Below are positions 6,757 through 14,172 of a DNA stretch of 30,352 nucleotides, piece after piece. Numbering within the stretch: the first letter of the stretch is position 1; every line of letters begins with the position of its first letter. The position numbers and the translations under genes were made by a program. This stretch comes from CAYUKK01 sp964445305 (GTDB lineage Bacteria > Acidobacteriota > Aminicenantia > Aminicenantales > UBA8522). The stretch is taken from NCBI GenBank assembly GCA_964445305.1, contig CAYUKK010000091.1:1-30352 (forward strand). Reading direction: 5' to 3'. A model generated the notes under the pieces. That model saw nothing but the letters and a program-made list of their open reading frames with translations. It did not search any database and was not told the DNA's origin.

Positions 6757-7615
6757 GTCCTTCGCCAAAATCAACCTGGGGCTGGAAGTCGAAAAAAAGA
6801 GGCCCGACGGCTATCATGAAATAAGAACCCTTCTCCAGGCCATCAACCTTTCTGATAGTCTGGAATTGGAGGAAGTGGGGAGCGGAAAAATCAAGCTTTG
6901 GGGTGATGACCGGACCATTCCCTGGGACGAAAAGAACCTTATTTTCAGAGCGGCACTTCTTCTTCAAGAGAGTTATAAAGTTTCCCGGGGTGTGCGGATT
7001 CGTGTTGCCAAGTCCATTCCGGCCGGAAAAGGCCTGGGCGGTGGGAGTAGCAATGCGGCGGCGACGCTTCTTGCCTTGAACAGGCTGTGGAGCCTTGACC
7101 TATCTCGAAGCGAGCTTCTCTCCCTCGCCGCCAGGCTGGGAGCTGATGTCCCCTTCTTCCTCGAGGGTGGGCTTTGTCTGGGCGAGGGACGGGGGGACAT
7201 CCTCACTCCAGTTCCCGACTTGCCCCCCCTTTACGGGGTGCTCTTTCTTCCTTCCTTGGCCATTTCAACGGCCGAAATCTACGCTCGGTTGCGCTTGACT
7301 TCCCGCCGTAAAGAAAGTAAAATTAGGCGGTTTTTAACCCGGGGAAAGATCGGGCTTATTGATAGTTTAGAGAATACATTAGAAGAGCCGGTCTTCAATC
7401 TGCACCCTCGACTGAAAGAATATAAAGATTTTCTCTTGGCGAGGGAGACGGTCCTTTGCCTGATGAGCGGGTCCGGCTCAGCCGTCTACGGTTTGTACTG
7501 GGAGAGGGAAAAGGCTGAGCGAGTCCTGGCCGAGTGGGCAGGACCAGCCAGAGCGCTCCTCTTCGAAACGTTGTCTCGGGAGCGATACTGGAAAGAGATG
7601 ACCGCTGGGGTGTAG
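6746..7615 (+). CDS. ispE: 4-diphosphocytidyl-2-C-methyl-D-erythritol kinase (IspE)
   Basis: GHMP kinase that phosphorylates CDP-methylerythritol in the non-mevalonate isoprenoid pathway. 289 aa, usual length. The N-terminus SFAKINLGLEV carries the conserved Lys, PDGYHE follows, the ATP loop is PAGKGLGGGSSNAAATL (about 90-106), and GADVPFFLEGG holds the catalytic Asp. The C-terminal GHMP part has MSGSGSAVYG. ATG at 6746 overlaps the lolB end and gives the family N-terminus; a frame opening at 6689 is too long. The last ten bases, including the TAG stop, lie inside the tRNA-Gln gene. Confidence 0.95.
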   Translation: MRIKSFAKINLGLEVEKKRPDGYHEIRTLLQAINLSDSLELEEVGSGKIKLWGDDRTIPWDEKNLIFRAALLLQESYKVSRGVRIRVAKSIPAGKGLGGGSSNAAATLLALNRLWSLDLSRSELLSLAARLGADVPFFLEGGLCLGEGRGDILTPVPDLPPLYGVLFLPSLAISTAEIYARLRLTSRRKESKIRRFLTRGKIGLIDSLENTLEEPVFNLHPRLKEYKDFLLARETVLCLMSGSGSAVYGLYWEREKAERVLAEWAGPARALLFETLSRERYWKEMTAGV

Positions 7616-7677
7616 CCAAGCGGTAAGGCAACGGACTTTGGATCCGTCATCCGGAGGTTCGAATCCTCCCGCCCCAG
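7606..7677 (+). tRNA. tRNA-Gln (anticodon TTG)
   Basis: A 72-base cloverleaf. Acceptor stem TGGGGTG (7606-7612) pairs with CGCCCCA (7670-7676), with discriminator G at 7677. The D stem is GCC/GGC, the anticodon stem ACGGA/TCCGT encloses loop CTTTGGA with anticodon TTG, the variable loop is CATCC and the T arm is GGAGG-TTCGAAT-CCTCC. CCA is not encoded; six T follow directly. It overlaps the ispE coding end by ten bases and lies between ispE and prs, an arrangement also known from pseudomonads. It has no separate promoter that I can see and is probably cut out of the operon transcript. Confidence 0.95.
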
Positions 7678-7698
7678 TTTTTTGGAAACATCACCGCG

Positions 7699-7724
7699 CC
7701 CGGATGGGACCTTTGGCATCCGGG
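7699..7724 (+). other. Perfect 8-bp hairpin between tRNA-Gln and prs
   Basis: CCCGGATG (7699-7706), a 10-base loop, CATCCGGG (7717-7724). No T run follows, so it is not a standard terminator on this strand. It lies 21 bases after the tRNA and ends 18 bases before the prs ATG, just ahead of the ribosome site. Plausible roles are protection of the prs message after tRNA release, or control of prs translation. Confidence 0.55.
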
Positions 7725-7742
7725 TAAGAGAAGGAAGGGTCG

Positions 7743-8672
7743 ATGAAAGTTTTCGCTGGATCTTCTAACCCGGCTCTGGCCAGGGAGATTGCGAACTACC
7801 TGAAAATCAACCTGGGTAGCTGTGTCTTGAGTCGCTTCAGCGACGGCGAGATTCACATCTATATCGACGAGAACGTCCGAGGCGAAGATGTTTTCGTCAT
7901 CCAGTCGGGCTCGTTTGACGCTAACTTTCATTTGATGGAGCTTTTCTTGATGCTGGATGCTTTTAAAAGGGCCTCGGCCGAAAGGGTGACGGCGGTCATG
8001 CCCTACTATTGCTATGCCCGGCAGGATTGGAAAGATAGGCCCCGGGTTCCGATTTCAGCTCGGTTAGTGGCTGACCTTCTCGAGACTTCTGGGGCTGACC
8101 GGGTCCTGACCATGGACCTCCACTCCCCTCAGATCCAGGGATTTTTCTCCATCCCCGTGGATAATCTCATGGCTGCGCCCGTGCTGGGTTCATATCTTGC
8201 TGGGCTGAGCTTGGAGAATTTGACCATCGTTTCCCCCGATGCAGGGGGAGTTGGCCGGGCCCGCGTCTTTGCCCGGCGGATGGGCGCAGGCCTGGCCATC
8301 ATCGATAAGCGAAGACCTTCCGCCAATGTCGCCCAGGTTTTCCATGTCATCGGCGAGGTCAGGGACCGCGATGTGGTCCTCTTTGATGACATGGTTGACA
8401 CAGGCGGGACTCTCGTTCTTGGGGCTGAAGCGTTGATCCAGAATGGGGCGAGACGGGTCTTCGCCGCTTGTACGCATCCTGTCCTTTCTGGCCAAGCTGT
8501 CGAAAAAATTGAGCGCTCGCCACTCGAGAAACTCATTGTCACCGATACCATTCCCCTCACCGAGAGAGCTCGAGCCAGCGAGAAGATCGTCGTCCTGTCT
8601 GTGGCCGGGCTCTTAGGCGAAGCCATCCGTCGCATCAATGAGGGGAGTTCAGTGAGTTCGCTTTTTGTTTGA
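7743..8672 (+). CDS. prs: Ribose-phosphate pyrophosphokinase (PRPP synthetase)
   Basis: Makes PRPP from ribose 5-phosphate and ATP for nucleotide, histidine and tryptophan synthesis; cytoplasmic, class I type. 309 aa, normal. The opening MKVFAGSSNPALA and FSDGEI match the family, DLHSPQIQGFF near 125 is the divalent-metal/ATP region, and the PRPP-binding loop is DDMVDTGGT at 215-223. ATG follows GGAAGGG. The TGA stop at 8670-8672 overlaps the start of the GGAGG ribosome site of rplY, so the two are likely coupled. Confidence 0.96.
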   Translation: MKVFAGSSNPALAREIANYLKINLGSCVLSRFSDGEIHIYIDENVRGEDVFVIQSGSFDANFHLMELFLMLDAFKRASAERVTAVMPYYCYARQDWKDRPRVPISARLVADLLETSGADRVLTMDLHSPQIQGFFSIPVDNLMAAPVLGSYLAGLSLENLTIVSPDAGGVGRARVFARRMGAGLAIIDKRRPSANVAQVFHVIGEVRDRDVVLFDDMVDTGGTLVLGAEALIQNGARRVFAACTHPVLSGQAVEKIERSPLEKLIVTDTIPLTERARASEKIVVLSVAGLLGEAIRRINEGSSVSSLFV

Positions 8673-8682
8673 GGAGGAGATG

Positions 8683-9339
8683 ATGAGTCTGGTTATTAAA
8701 GCGGAGAAACGAGAGGCCCTCGGGAAAAATGCTTCCCGCAGGTTGAGGCGGCAGGGGCAGATTCCAGCCGTTCTCTACGGCGAAGGGACGCTCAACATTC
8801 CCCTCGTGCTCGGGAAGAAAGATGTGATTTCTATCCTCAAATCGGAGACAGGAGAGAACACCATCTTCAAGGTGGCGTTCGATTCGAAGACTCAGGACGC
8901 CATGATTAAAGAACTCCAGGTCGACCCCCGGACCGATGAGCTTCTCCATGTCGACCTCATCAAAATTTCCATGGACAAGGCTATTCGTGTCTCCGTTCCC
9001 ATCCTCCTCCAGGGGGATCCGGTCGGTGTCAAAGCAGAGGGTGGGTTTGTGGATTTCATGACTCGAGAGATTGAGATTGAGTGCTTGCCCGGAGACATCC
9101 CGGAGAACGTCAAGGTTGATATCAGCGGCCTTCATCTTCATCAGGCCCTAAAGGTCGGGGACATCCAGCTCCCACCCGGTGTTAAAGCTGTCAGTGATCC
9201 CGGGGCGGTTGTCGTTCTCATCAGCATGCCGCGTGTCGAAGAGGTGGAGGTCAAGCCTGTTGAGGAAGAGGTCATCGCCGAGCCAGCCGAACCAGAGGTA
9301 ATCAAGAAAGAGAGAGCGGAAGAAAAAGAAGAGGAGTGA
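8683..9339 (+). CDS. rplY: Large ribosomal subunit protein bL25 (CTC/TL5 form)
   Basis: Binds 5S rRNA in the 50S subunit. 218 aa, the two-domain form: an N-terminal L25 domain (about 1-90, with REALGKNASRRLRRQGQIPAVLYG) and a C-terminal TL5 beta domain (about 95-180). A Glu/Lys-rich tail ends the chain. ATGs at 8680 and 8683 are both possible; the second is five bases after GGAGG and gives MSLVIKAEKRE, the usual opening. It lies 10 bases after prs and three bases before pth, the order seen in many bacteria. Confidence 0.94.
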   Translation: MSLVIKAEKREALGKNASRRLRRQGQIPAVLYGEGTLNIPLVLGKKDVISILKSETGENTIFKVAFDSKTQDAMIKELQVDPRTDELLHVDLIKISMDKAIRVSVPILLQGDPVGVKAEGGFVDFMTREIEIECLPGDIPENVKVDISGLHLHQALKVGDIQLPPGVKAVSDPGAVVVLISMPRVEEVEVKPVEEEVIAEPAEPEVIKKERAEEKEEE

Positions 9340-9342
9340 TCC

Positions 9343-9951
9343 TTGTGGGCGATTATTGGTCTGGGGAATCCAGGACAGCGCTATGTTCGCACTCGTCACA
9401 ACGTCGGTCGTTCTTTTATTGGCCAGCTGGCTGTGGAACATGGGGCTAAGCTGAAAAAGAGAGGAAGGCAGGTGCGAGTGGCGGAAACCGAGCGGAACGG
9501 GGAGATCGTCCTTCTTGTCCAGCCCATGACCTACATGAACCAGAGCGGCCTGGCTGTGCGCAATGTCCTCGATGTCTTTGGGGTCAAACCTCAGCAAATT
9601 GTCCTCATCTACGACGACCTTGATATCCCGCTGGGACAAATACGGGTCCGGAAGGCGGGTAGCGCTGGCAGTCATAACGGCGTCCGGTCGGTCATTGAGG
9701 AGCTCGGGACCCAGGCTTTTCCTCGCATCCGCGTCGGGATCGGTCCTTTGCCCGACCGAAGCCATGCCGTTCGATTCGTGCTGGCGCCTTTTAAGGCTGA
9801 AGAATGGCCAACGCTCGAGGAAGCACTGAAGAAAACGAGGGAAGCGTTGAACCTGATCCTGGACGGCCGCATCGAGCAGGCAATGAACAGGTTCAATCAA
9901 AAGGAGATTTTTCCCAAGCTGCCTGAATCCAGGTTCCCTTCTCCCGGATAG
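9343..9951 (+). CDS. pth: Peptidyl-tRNA hydrolase
   Basis: Releases peptides from peptidyl-tRNA dropped by the ribosome. 202 aa. The signature is complete: GLGNPG with N9, RHNVG with catalytic H19, QPMTYMNQSG, and DDLDIPLG, then GSAGSHNG. The start is TTG at 9343, six bases after GAGGAG; no in-frame ATG or GTG precedes the conserved GLGNPG. It begins three bases after the rplY stop. Confidence 0.95.
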   Translation: MWAIIGLGNPGQRYVRTRHNVGRSFIGQLAVEHGAKLKKRGRQVRVAETERNGEIVLLVQPMTYMNQSGLAVRNVLDVFGVKPQQIVLIYDDLDIPLGQIRVRKAGSAGSHNGVRSVIEELGTQAFPRIRVGIGPLPDRSHAVRFVLAPFKAEEWPTLEEALKKTREALNLILDGRIEQAMNRFNQKEIFPKLPESRFPSPG

Positions 9952-9960
9952 ATGCTCCTT

Positions 9961-9985
9961 GTCCCTTCTATGGAGAAGAAGGGGC
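9961..9985 (+). promoter_or_regulatory. Hairpin in the rpsF leader
   Basis: CCCTTCT (9963-9969) pairs with AGAAGGG (9977-9983) around a 7-base loop; one G-T and one G-C pair extend it to 9961-9985. It lies between the pth stop and the AAGGAGG ribosome site of rpsF. rpsF leaders often carry an S6:S18-binding structure, but I could not place the CCG bulge that defines it, so this is only a candidate. Confidence 0.35.
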
Positions 9986-10008
9986 TTGAAATCCATAAGG
10001 AGGTATCG

Positions 10009-10428
10009 ATGAGAATCTACGAAACAGGGTTCGTCCTTGCCCCCAACTTATCTGAAGAGGACACAGAAAAAACAATCCTTCAGATGGCCGAAATTGTCGG
10101 TCAGCGCGAGGGTCGGCTCCTCAAGCAGGAGAAATGGGGCAAGAGGAAGCTGGCCTATCCCATCAAGAAGTTCAACGAGGGGTACTATGTTTTTTTCCTC
10201 TACGAGGGAAAAGGAGACATCCCTCTCGAACTGGAGCGGCGCTTCAAGCAGAGCGACGCTGTCCTGCGCTATATGACGGTCAAGAAAGAAGCTCGAGAGC
10301 GGGCAGGCGAGCGGAGGAAAAAGGCCGCGGCGGCCAAAGAATCCCCCGGAGCCGAAGAGATGGGCGGTGAACGACGCATCCCGGAGGAGAGAGGGACGGC
10401 GGTAAACTCGGAACATGAGGTTGGATGA
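10009..10428 (+). CDS. rpsF: Small ribosomal subunit protein bS6
   Basis: 30S protein that pairs with bS18 in the platform. 139 aa: the S6 ferredoxin-like domain occupies about 1-95 (MRIYETGFVLAP, then KWGKRKLAYPIKKFNEGYYV), followed by a charged Lys/Glu-rich tail longer than in E. coli. ATG at 10009 is set by a perfect AAGGAGG; a frame open from 9952 has no such signal. Followed by rpsR, its binding partner, as in most bacteria. Confidence 0.95.
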   Translation: MRIYETGFVLAPNLSEEDTEKTILQMAEIVGQREGRLLKQEKWGKRKLAYPIKKFNEGYYVFFLYEGKGDIPLELERRFKQSDAVLRYMTVKKEARERAGERRKKAAAAKESPGAEEMGGERRIPEERGTAVNSEHEVG

Positions 10429-10429
10429 A

Positions 10430-10687
10430 ATGGCCAAAGAAGAAAAAACTGAAAAAGCGGGCTTTAGAAAATTTTTCCCACCGAAGAGAAAATTCTGTCG
10501 CTTTTGCCAGAAAAACGTGCGGGAGATCGATTACCGGAACGTGGACATTCTCAGAAGATACATCCCGGAGAGAGGGAAAATCTCGCCCCGCCGTATCACG
10601 GGCACGTGCGCTTATCATCAAAGGAAGCTGGCCACGGCCATTAAAAGAGCCCGGATCATGGCGTTACTCCCCTACGTCGAGGACTAA
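10430..10687 (+). CDS. rpsR: Small ribosomal subunit protein bS18, zinc-ligand form
   Basis: 30S platform protein bound to bS6. 85 aa from ATG at 10430 (MAKEEKTEKAG); an ATG at 10415 would overlap rpsF by 14 bases and has no better ribosome site. The core KFCRFCQKN, IDYRNVDILRRYI, KISPRRITGTC and HQRKLATAIKRARIMALLPY is highly conserved. C23, C26, C60 and H63 form a possible CxxC/CxxH zinc site, the Cys-containing form of S18. Confidence 0.95.
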   Translation: MAKEEKTEKAGFRKFFPPKRKFCRFCQKNVREIDYRNVDILRRYIPERGKISPRRITGTCAYHQRKLATAIKRARIMALLPYVED

Positions 10688-10711
10688 GGAGCAGAGCATG
10701 GGAGGGGCAAG

Positions 10712-11215
10712 ATGAAGGTCATCCTGAAACAAGATGTTGAAAACTTGGGTCGAAAAGGAGATATTGTCAACGTATCGGCCGGTTATGGACGGAATTATCT
10801 CATTCCTCGGAAAATGGCCTTGGAAGTGACCGCGTCGAACCTGAAGATGGTGGAGATGGAGAGGCAGGCTTTGAAAAAAAAGCTGGACAAGGAACGTCTA
10901 TCTTACCAGGAGCAGGCGAGAAGGCTCAGCGAGCTGACGCTCACTTTTATCCGCAAAGGCGGGGAAAAGGACCTCATCTTCGGCTCGGTCAGTGCAGCGG
11001 ACATCAAGGAAGCGCTGGCTGAACGCGGTTTCGATTTGGAAAAGAAAAAGATTCTCCTCGAAGAGCCGATCAAGAGGCTGGGTAACTATACGGTGACAGT
11101 GCGGGTCTCCCCCGACGAGAAGGCAGAGCTAAAAATCGAAGTCCGAAAAGAAGAGGGCGAGGAGGGAAGCGGCGGAGGTGAGTCGAGAGAGAAAGAGCGG
11201 GAGAAAAAGGCTTAA
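10712..11215 (+). CDS. rplI: Large ribosomal subunit protein bL9
   Basis: 50S protein at the base of the L1 stalk. 167 aa: the N-terminal rRNA-binding domain MKVILKQDVENLGRKGD followed by VSAGYGRNYLIPRKMA, a long connecting helix (about 40-75), and a C-terminal domain with LFGSVS-like DLIFGSVSAADI. A Glu/Lys/Gly-rich tail of about 20 residues is extra compared with E. coli. GGAGGGG precedes the ATG. It stands between rpsR and dnaB in the common rpsF-rpsR-rplI-dnaB order. Confidence 0.96.
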   Translation: MKVILKQDVENLGRKGDIVNVSAGYGRNYLIPRKMALEVTASNLKMVEMERQALKKKLDKERLSYQEQARRLSELTLTFIRKGGEKDLIFGSVSAADIKEALAERGFDLEKKKILLEEPIKRLGNYTVTVRVSPDEKAELKIEVRKEEGEEGSGGGESREKEREKKA

Positions 11216-11263
11216 AAATCGCTGAGGGCGGAGCAAACGTCGAGCCCTTGGCGGGAGGTGGCC

Positions 11264-12625
11264 ATGGAACTCGACCTCATGTTCTTGAAAAAGACACCCC
11301 CGCACAGCCTGGAGGCCGAGAGGACAGTGCTGGGGGGTATCCTTGTCAACAACGAAAATCTGAACACCGTGCTGGCAGTCGTCTCGCCTGAAGATTTCTA
11401 CAAGGAAGCACACCGCAAGATCTTGGAACGGATTATTGCTTTGGTGGACAAGGGGCTCCCCGTTGACCTCCTGTCCTTGAGCGAAGAATTGCAGCGGGCG
11501 GGGTTGCTCGAGGAGGTCGGTGGAGCTTCCTATGTCGCTTCTTTAATGGACGGAGTTCCCCGCGGCCTCAACGTGGAATATTACTCCCAGATTATCAAAG
11601 AGAAAGCGCTTCTGCGACGGCTCATCCTTTCTTCAGCCAGGATCATTTCCTCGAGCTATGAACAAAAAGAGGATGCCGACGTCCTCCTCGATGAGGCGCA
11701 GGCGGCTATCATCGAGGTGGCTGAGCAGCGAGTTAAACCGGGGTTTGTCTCGGTTGGTCAGCTGACCGGCCGCACGCTGGACATGATTGCCGACTTGAGC
11801 CGGAGACGGGAAGCGGTCACCGGTGTCCCGACGGGCTTTCGCGACCTCGATAACCTTACCTCGGGCTTGCACAAATCCGAATTCATTGTCGTCGCCGCCC
11901 GGCCATCCATGGGCAAAACAGCTCTTTGCTTGAACATCTCCCAGTACGTCGGGCTGAAGACGGATTACGCGGTGGGCTTTTTCTCCATGGAGATGGCCAA
12001 GGAGCAGATCATCATCCGCATGCTCTGCGCCGATAGCCAGCTCGATATCAAGCGCGTGAGGACGGGTTTTATTAGCGAACGGGAGTTTGAAAAGCTCAAG
12101 CTCAGCGCCGAGGCCCTCTCGCGAGCCCGGATTTTTCTCGACGAGACGCCGGGTCTGACCGTCATGGAGATGAAAGCCAAGGCCAGGCGTCTTAAGATGG
12201 AAAACAACCTCGATGTGCTGTTCATCGATTATATCCAGCTCATGCGGCCAGGGGGAAGGTTTGAGAATCGAAACCAGGAGATGGCTTTTATTTCGCGCTC
12301 CCTTAAGGAGCTGGCCAAAGAAATCCAGATTCCGGTTGTTGGCATTTCCCAGCTCAGCCGGGCCCCCGAAAAGGGACGCCGCGAGCCGCGGCCGCAGCTT
12401 TCGGACCTCCGTGAATCCGGGGCCATCGAGCAGGATGCTGATGTGGTGATTTTCATCTACCGGCCCGAGATGTACCATCCTGGGGATGAAACTCTCCGCG
12501 GCGTTGCCGAGGTCAATGTGGCCAAGCAGAGGAATGGCCCGACTGATGTCATCCGACTGGCTTTCTTCAACAAGTACGCTCGGTTTGCCAATGCCGACGT
12601 GGACTTTCGGTATGCGGAGACTTAG
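11264..12625 (+). CDS. dnaB: Replicative DNA helicase DnaB
   Basis: Hexameric 5'-3' helicase of the replication fork. 453 aa. The N-terminal domain (PPHSLEAERTVLGGIL) is followed by a linker and a RecA-like motor: Walker A ARPSMGKTAL near 213-220, Walker B LFIDYIQLM near 315, and SQLSRAPEKGRREPRPQLSDLRESGAIEQDAD with the DNA-loop and arginine-finger region. No intein or insertion. ATG at 11264 is six bases after GGGAGG; a GTG at 11258 lies inside that site and is less likely. Only one base separates its stop from mlaE. Confidence 0.96.
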   Translation: MELDLMFLKKTPPHSLEAERTVLGGILVNNENLNTVLAVVSPEDFYKEAHRKILERIIALVDKGLPVDLLSLSEELQRAGLLEEVGGASYVASLMDGVPRGLNVEYYSQIIKEKALLRRLILSSARIISSSYEQKEDADVLLDEAQAAIIEVAEQRVKPGFVSVGQLTGRTLDMIADLSRRREAVTGVPTGFRDLDNLTSGLHKSEFIVVAARPSMGKTALCLNISQYVGLKTDYAVGFFSMEMAKEQIIIRMLCADSQLDIKRVRTGFISEREFEKLKLSAEALSRARIFLDETPGLTVMEMKAKARRLKMENNLDVLFIDYIQLMRPGGRFENRNQEMAFISRSLKELAKEIQIPVVGISQLSRAPEKGRREPRPQLSDLRESGAIEQDADVVIFIYRPEMYHPGDETLRGVAEVNVAKQRNGPTDVIRLAFFNKYARFANADVDFRYAET

Positions 12626-12626
12626 G

Positions 12627-13415
12627 ATGAAAAGTCTCTCCTGGCCGGCCGCCCTGCTTTCTTCTTTTGAGCAGCTTGGCGAAGTCGGCCTTCTTTTCGT
12701 GAAGACGCTGCGCAACATGTGGAAAAAGCCGCGCGAGCATCGGATTTTCCTCCACCAGCTTGAAGAAATCGGGGTCCGCTCGCTGCCCGTTATTTCGTTG
12801 ACAGCCGCCTTTGGCGGCCTCGTCTTTGGTCTTCAAACCTATGTTGGTTTCCATCGGTATATCGGCCCGGGCTCGGAGGCCTATGGCGGACCTATCATTT
12901 CCTTAGGGCTGACCAAAGAATTGATTCCCATCCTGGTTGGGCTGATGGTTTCCGGTCGGGTGGGTTCGGCCATGGCCGCCGAAATCGGGACGATGAAAGT
13001 TACAGAACAGATCGACGCTCTTTTCAGCCTCGGCGCCAACCCCATCCGCTATCTTGTCGTGCCGCGCGTCCTGGCGGCTTTTTTCATGCTCCCATGTCTC
13101 ACCCTTTACGGAGACATCATCGGCATTGCCTGTGGTTTCTTCTATAACGTCGTCCTGATGGGGGTGAACCGGACCATTTATCTCCAAAACACCCTCCGTT
13201 ACCTCGAACTCTGGGATGTGCTGAGCGGGGTGATCAAGGCAGCTATTTTCGGGGTGGTTATTGCCATTATCGGCTGCTGGCAGGGACTCAGAACAGAGGG
13301 AGGGGCTGAGGGCGTCGGCCGGGCGACGACGCGGACAGTCGTCCTGGCCAGCATCACCATCCTCATCCTGAATTTCTTTTTGAGCAAAGCCCTGCCCGCC
13401 ACTGTGGGAACATGA
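12627..13415 (+). CDS. mlaE: MlaE-type ABC transporter permease
   Basis: Inner-membrane permease of the Mla/MCE phospholipid transport system. 262 aa with about five hydrophobic segments. The family hallmark EIGTMKVTEQIDALFSLGANPIRYLVVPR is seen near 115-143 (read in parts), after GLMVSGRVGSAMAA. ATG at 12627 follows GGAGA by six bases and starts one base after the dnaB stop; a frame opening at 12486 only reads the dnaB end out of frame. Its stop overlaps the mlaF start as ATGA. Confidence 0.93.
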   Translation: MKSLSWPAALLSSFEQLGEVGLLFVKTLRNMWKKPREHRIFLHQLEEIGVRSLPVISLTAAFGGLVFGLQTYVGFHRYIGPGSEAYGGPIISLGLTKELIPILVGLMVSGRVGSAMAAEIGTMKVTEQIDALFSLGANPIRYLVVPRVLAAFFMLPCLTLYGDIIGIACGFFYNVVLMGVNRTIYLQNTLRYLELWDVLSGVIKAAIFGVVIAIIGCWQGLRTEGGAEGVGRATTRTVVLASITILILNFFLSKALPATVGT

Positions 13416-14158
13416 TTCGCGTTGTCGACCTCCATAAGTCCTTTGGGCCGAAGAAGGTCCTCCGTGGAGTCAACCTATCCGTAGAAAAGGGCGAGACGAT
13501 GGTTGTCATCGGGCAGAGCGGGGCGGGCAAGAGCGTCCTCCTCAAGCTCATCATCGGGCTTCTTAAGCCCGACAGGGGAGAGATTTTCATCGAGGGGGAG
13601 GAAATCACCCGGCTCAGGGAAGAGGAGCTGCAGCGGGTGACGAGGAAATTCGGCCTTCTCTTTCAAGGAGCGGCGCTGTTCGACTCGATGACAGTCGCCG
13701 AAAACGTCCGTTTCGGCCTGGAAAGGCACACCTCTTATCCTCGACAGGTGATTGACCAGATGGTGGCCGAGAGCTTGGCTCGGGTAGGTCTCTCTGGGGT
13801 AGAAAGCTTGATGCCCCACCAGCTGAGCGGGGGGATGAAAAAGAGAGTCGGCCTGGCCAGGGCCATCGCTTACCAGCCCGAAATCATGCTCTACGATGAA
13901 CCCTCGACGGGGATTGACCCCATTCGAGCCGACGCCATTATCGAGCTCATCAACAAGCTCAAGGTGGAGATGGGGGTGACCTCCATCGTTATCACCCATG
14001 ATATGGCCAGTTCTTATAAGGTGGCCGACAGGATTGCCATGCTTCACGAAGGTCAAATCATCGAGGTCGGCACGGCCGAAGAAATCCAGCGCAGCCTAAA
14101 CCCGGTTGTCCAGCAGTTCATCCAGGGAGGGGCAGAGGGGCCCATTACGGTCTATTAG
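13412..14158 (+). CDS. mlaF: MlaF-type ABC transporter ATPase
   Basis: Cytoplasmic ATPase of the Mla system. 248 aa. Walker A GQSGAGKSVLLK (about 33-44), Q-loop FQGAALFDSMTVAENV, signature LSGGMKKRVGLARAI, Walker B IMLYDEPSTGID and the H-loop VITHDM are all present. Starts with a four-base ATGA overlap with mlaE and ends 14 bases before mlaD. Confidence 0.96.
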   Translation: MIRVVDLHKSFGPKKVLRGVNLSVEKGETMVVIGQSGAGKSVLLKLIIGLLKPDRGEIFIEGEEITRLREEELQRVTRKFGLLFQGAALFDSMTVAENVRFGLERHTSYPRQVIDQMVAESLARVGLSGVESLMPHQLSGGMKKRVGLARAIAYQPEIMLYDEPSTGIDPIRADAIIELINKLKVEMGVTSIVITHDMASSYKVADRIAMLHEGQIIEVGTAEEIQRSLNPVVQQFIQGGAEGPITVY

Positions 14159-14172
14159 ATGAAGGGAAATAG

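Noticed and set aside
7699..7724. Intrinsic terminator after tRNA-Gln
   Set aside because: The hairpin is not followed by a T run on the plus strand.
9148..9996. 282-aa minus-strand open frame (mirror 20357-21205)
   Set aside because: Antisense to rplY and pth, with low-complexity composition and no ribosome site.
10415..10429. Earlier ATG for rpsR overlapping the rpsF end
   Set aside because: It adds five non-family residues and has no better ribosome site; possible but less likely.
12486..12626. 47-codon upstream extension of the mlaE frame
   Set aside because: It reads the dnaB 3' end out of frame; a good start exists at 12627.
11633..12718. 361-aa minus-strand open frame (mirror 17635-18720)
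   Set aside because: Antisense shadow of dnaB with no recognisable domain.
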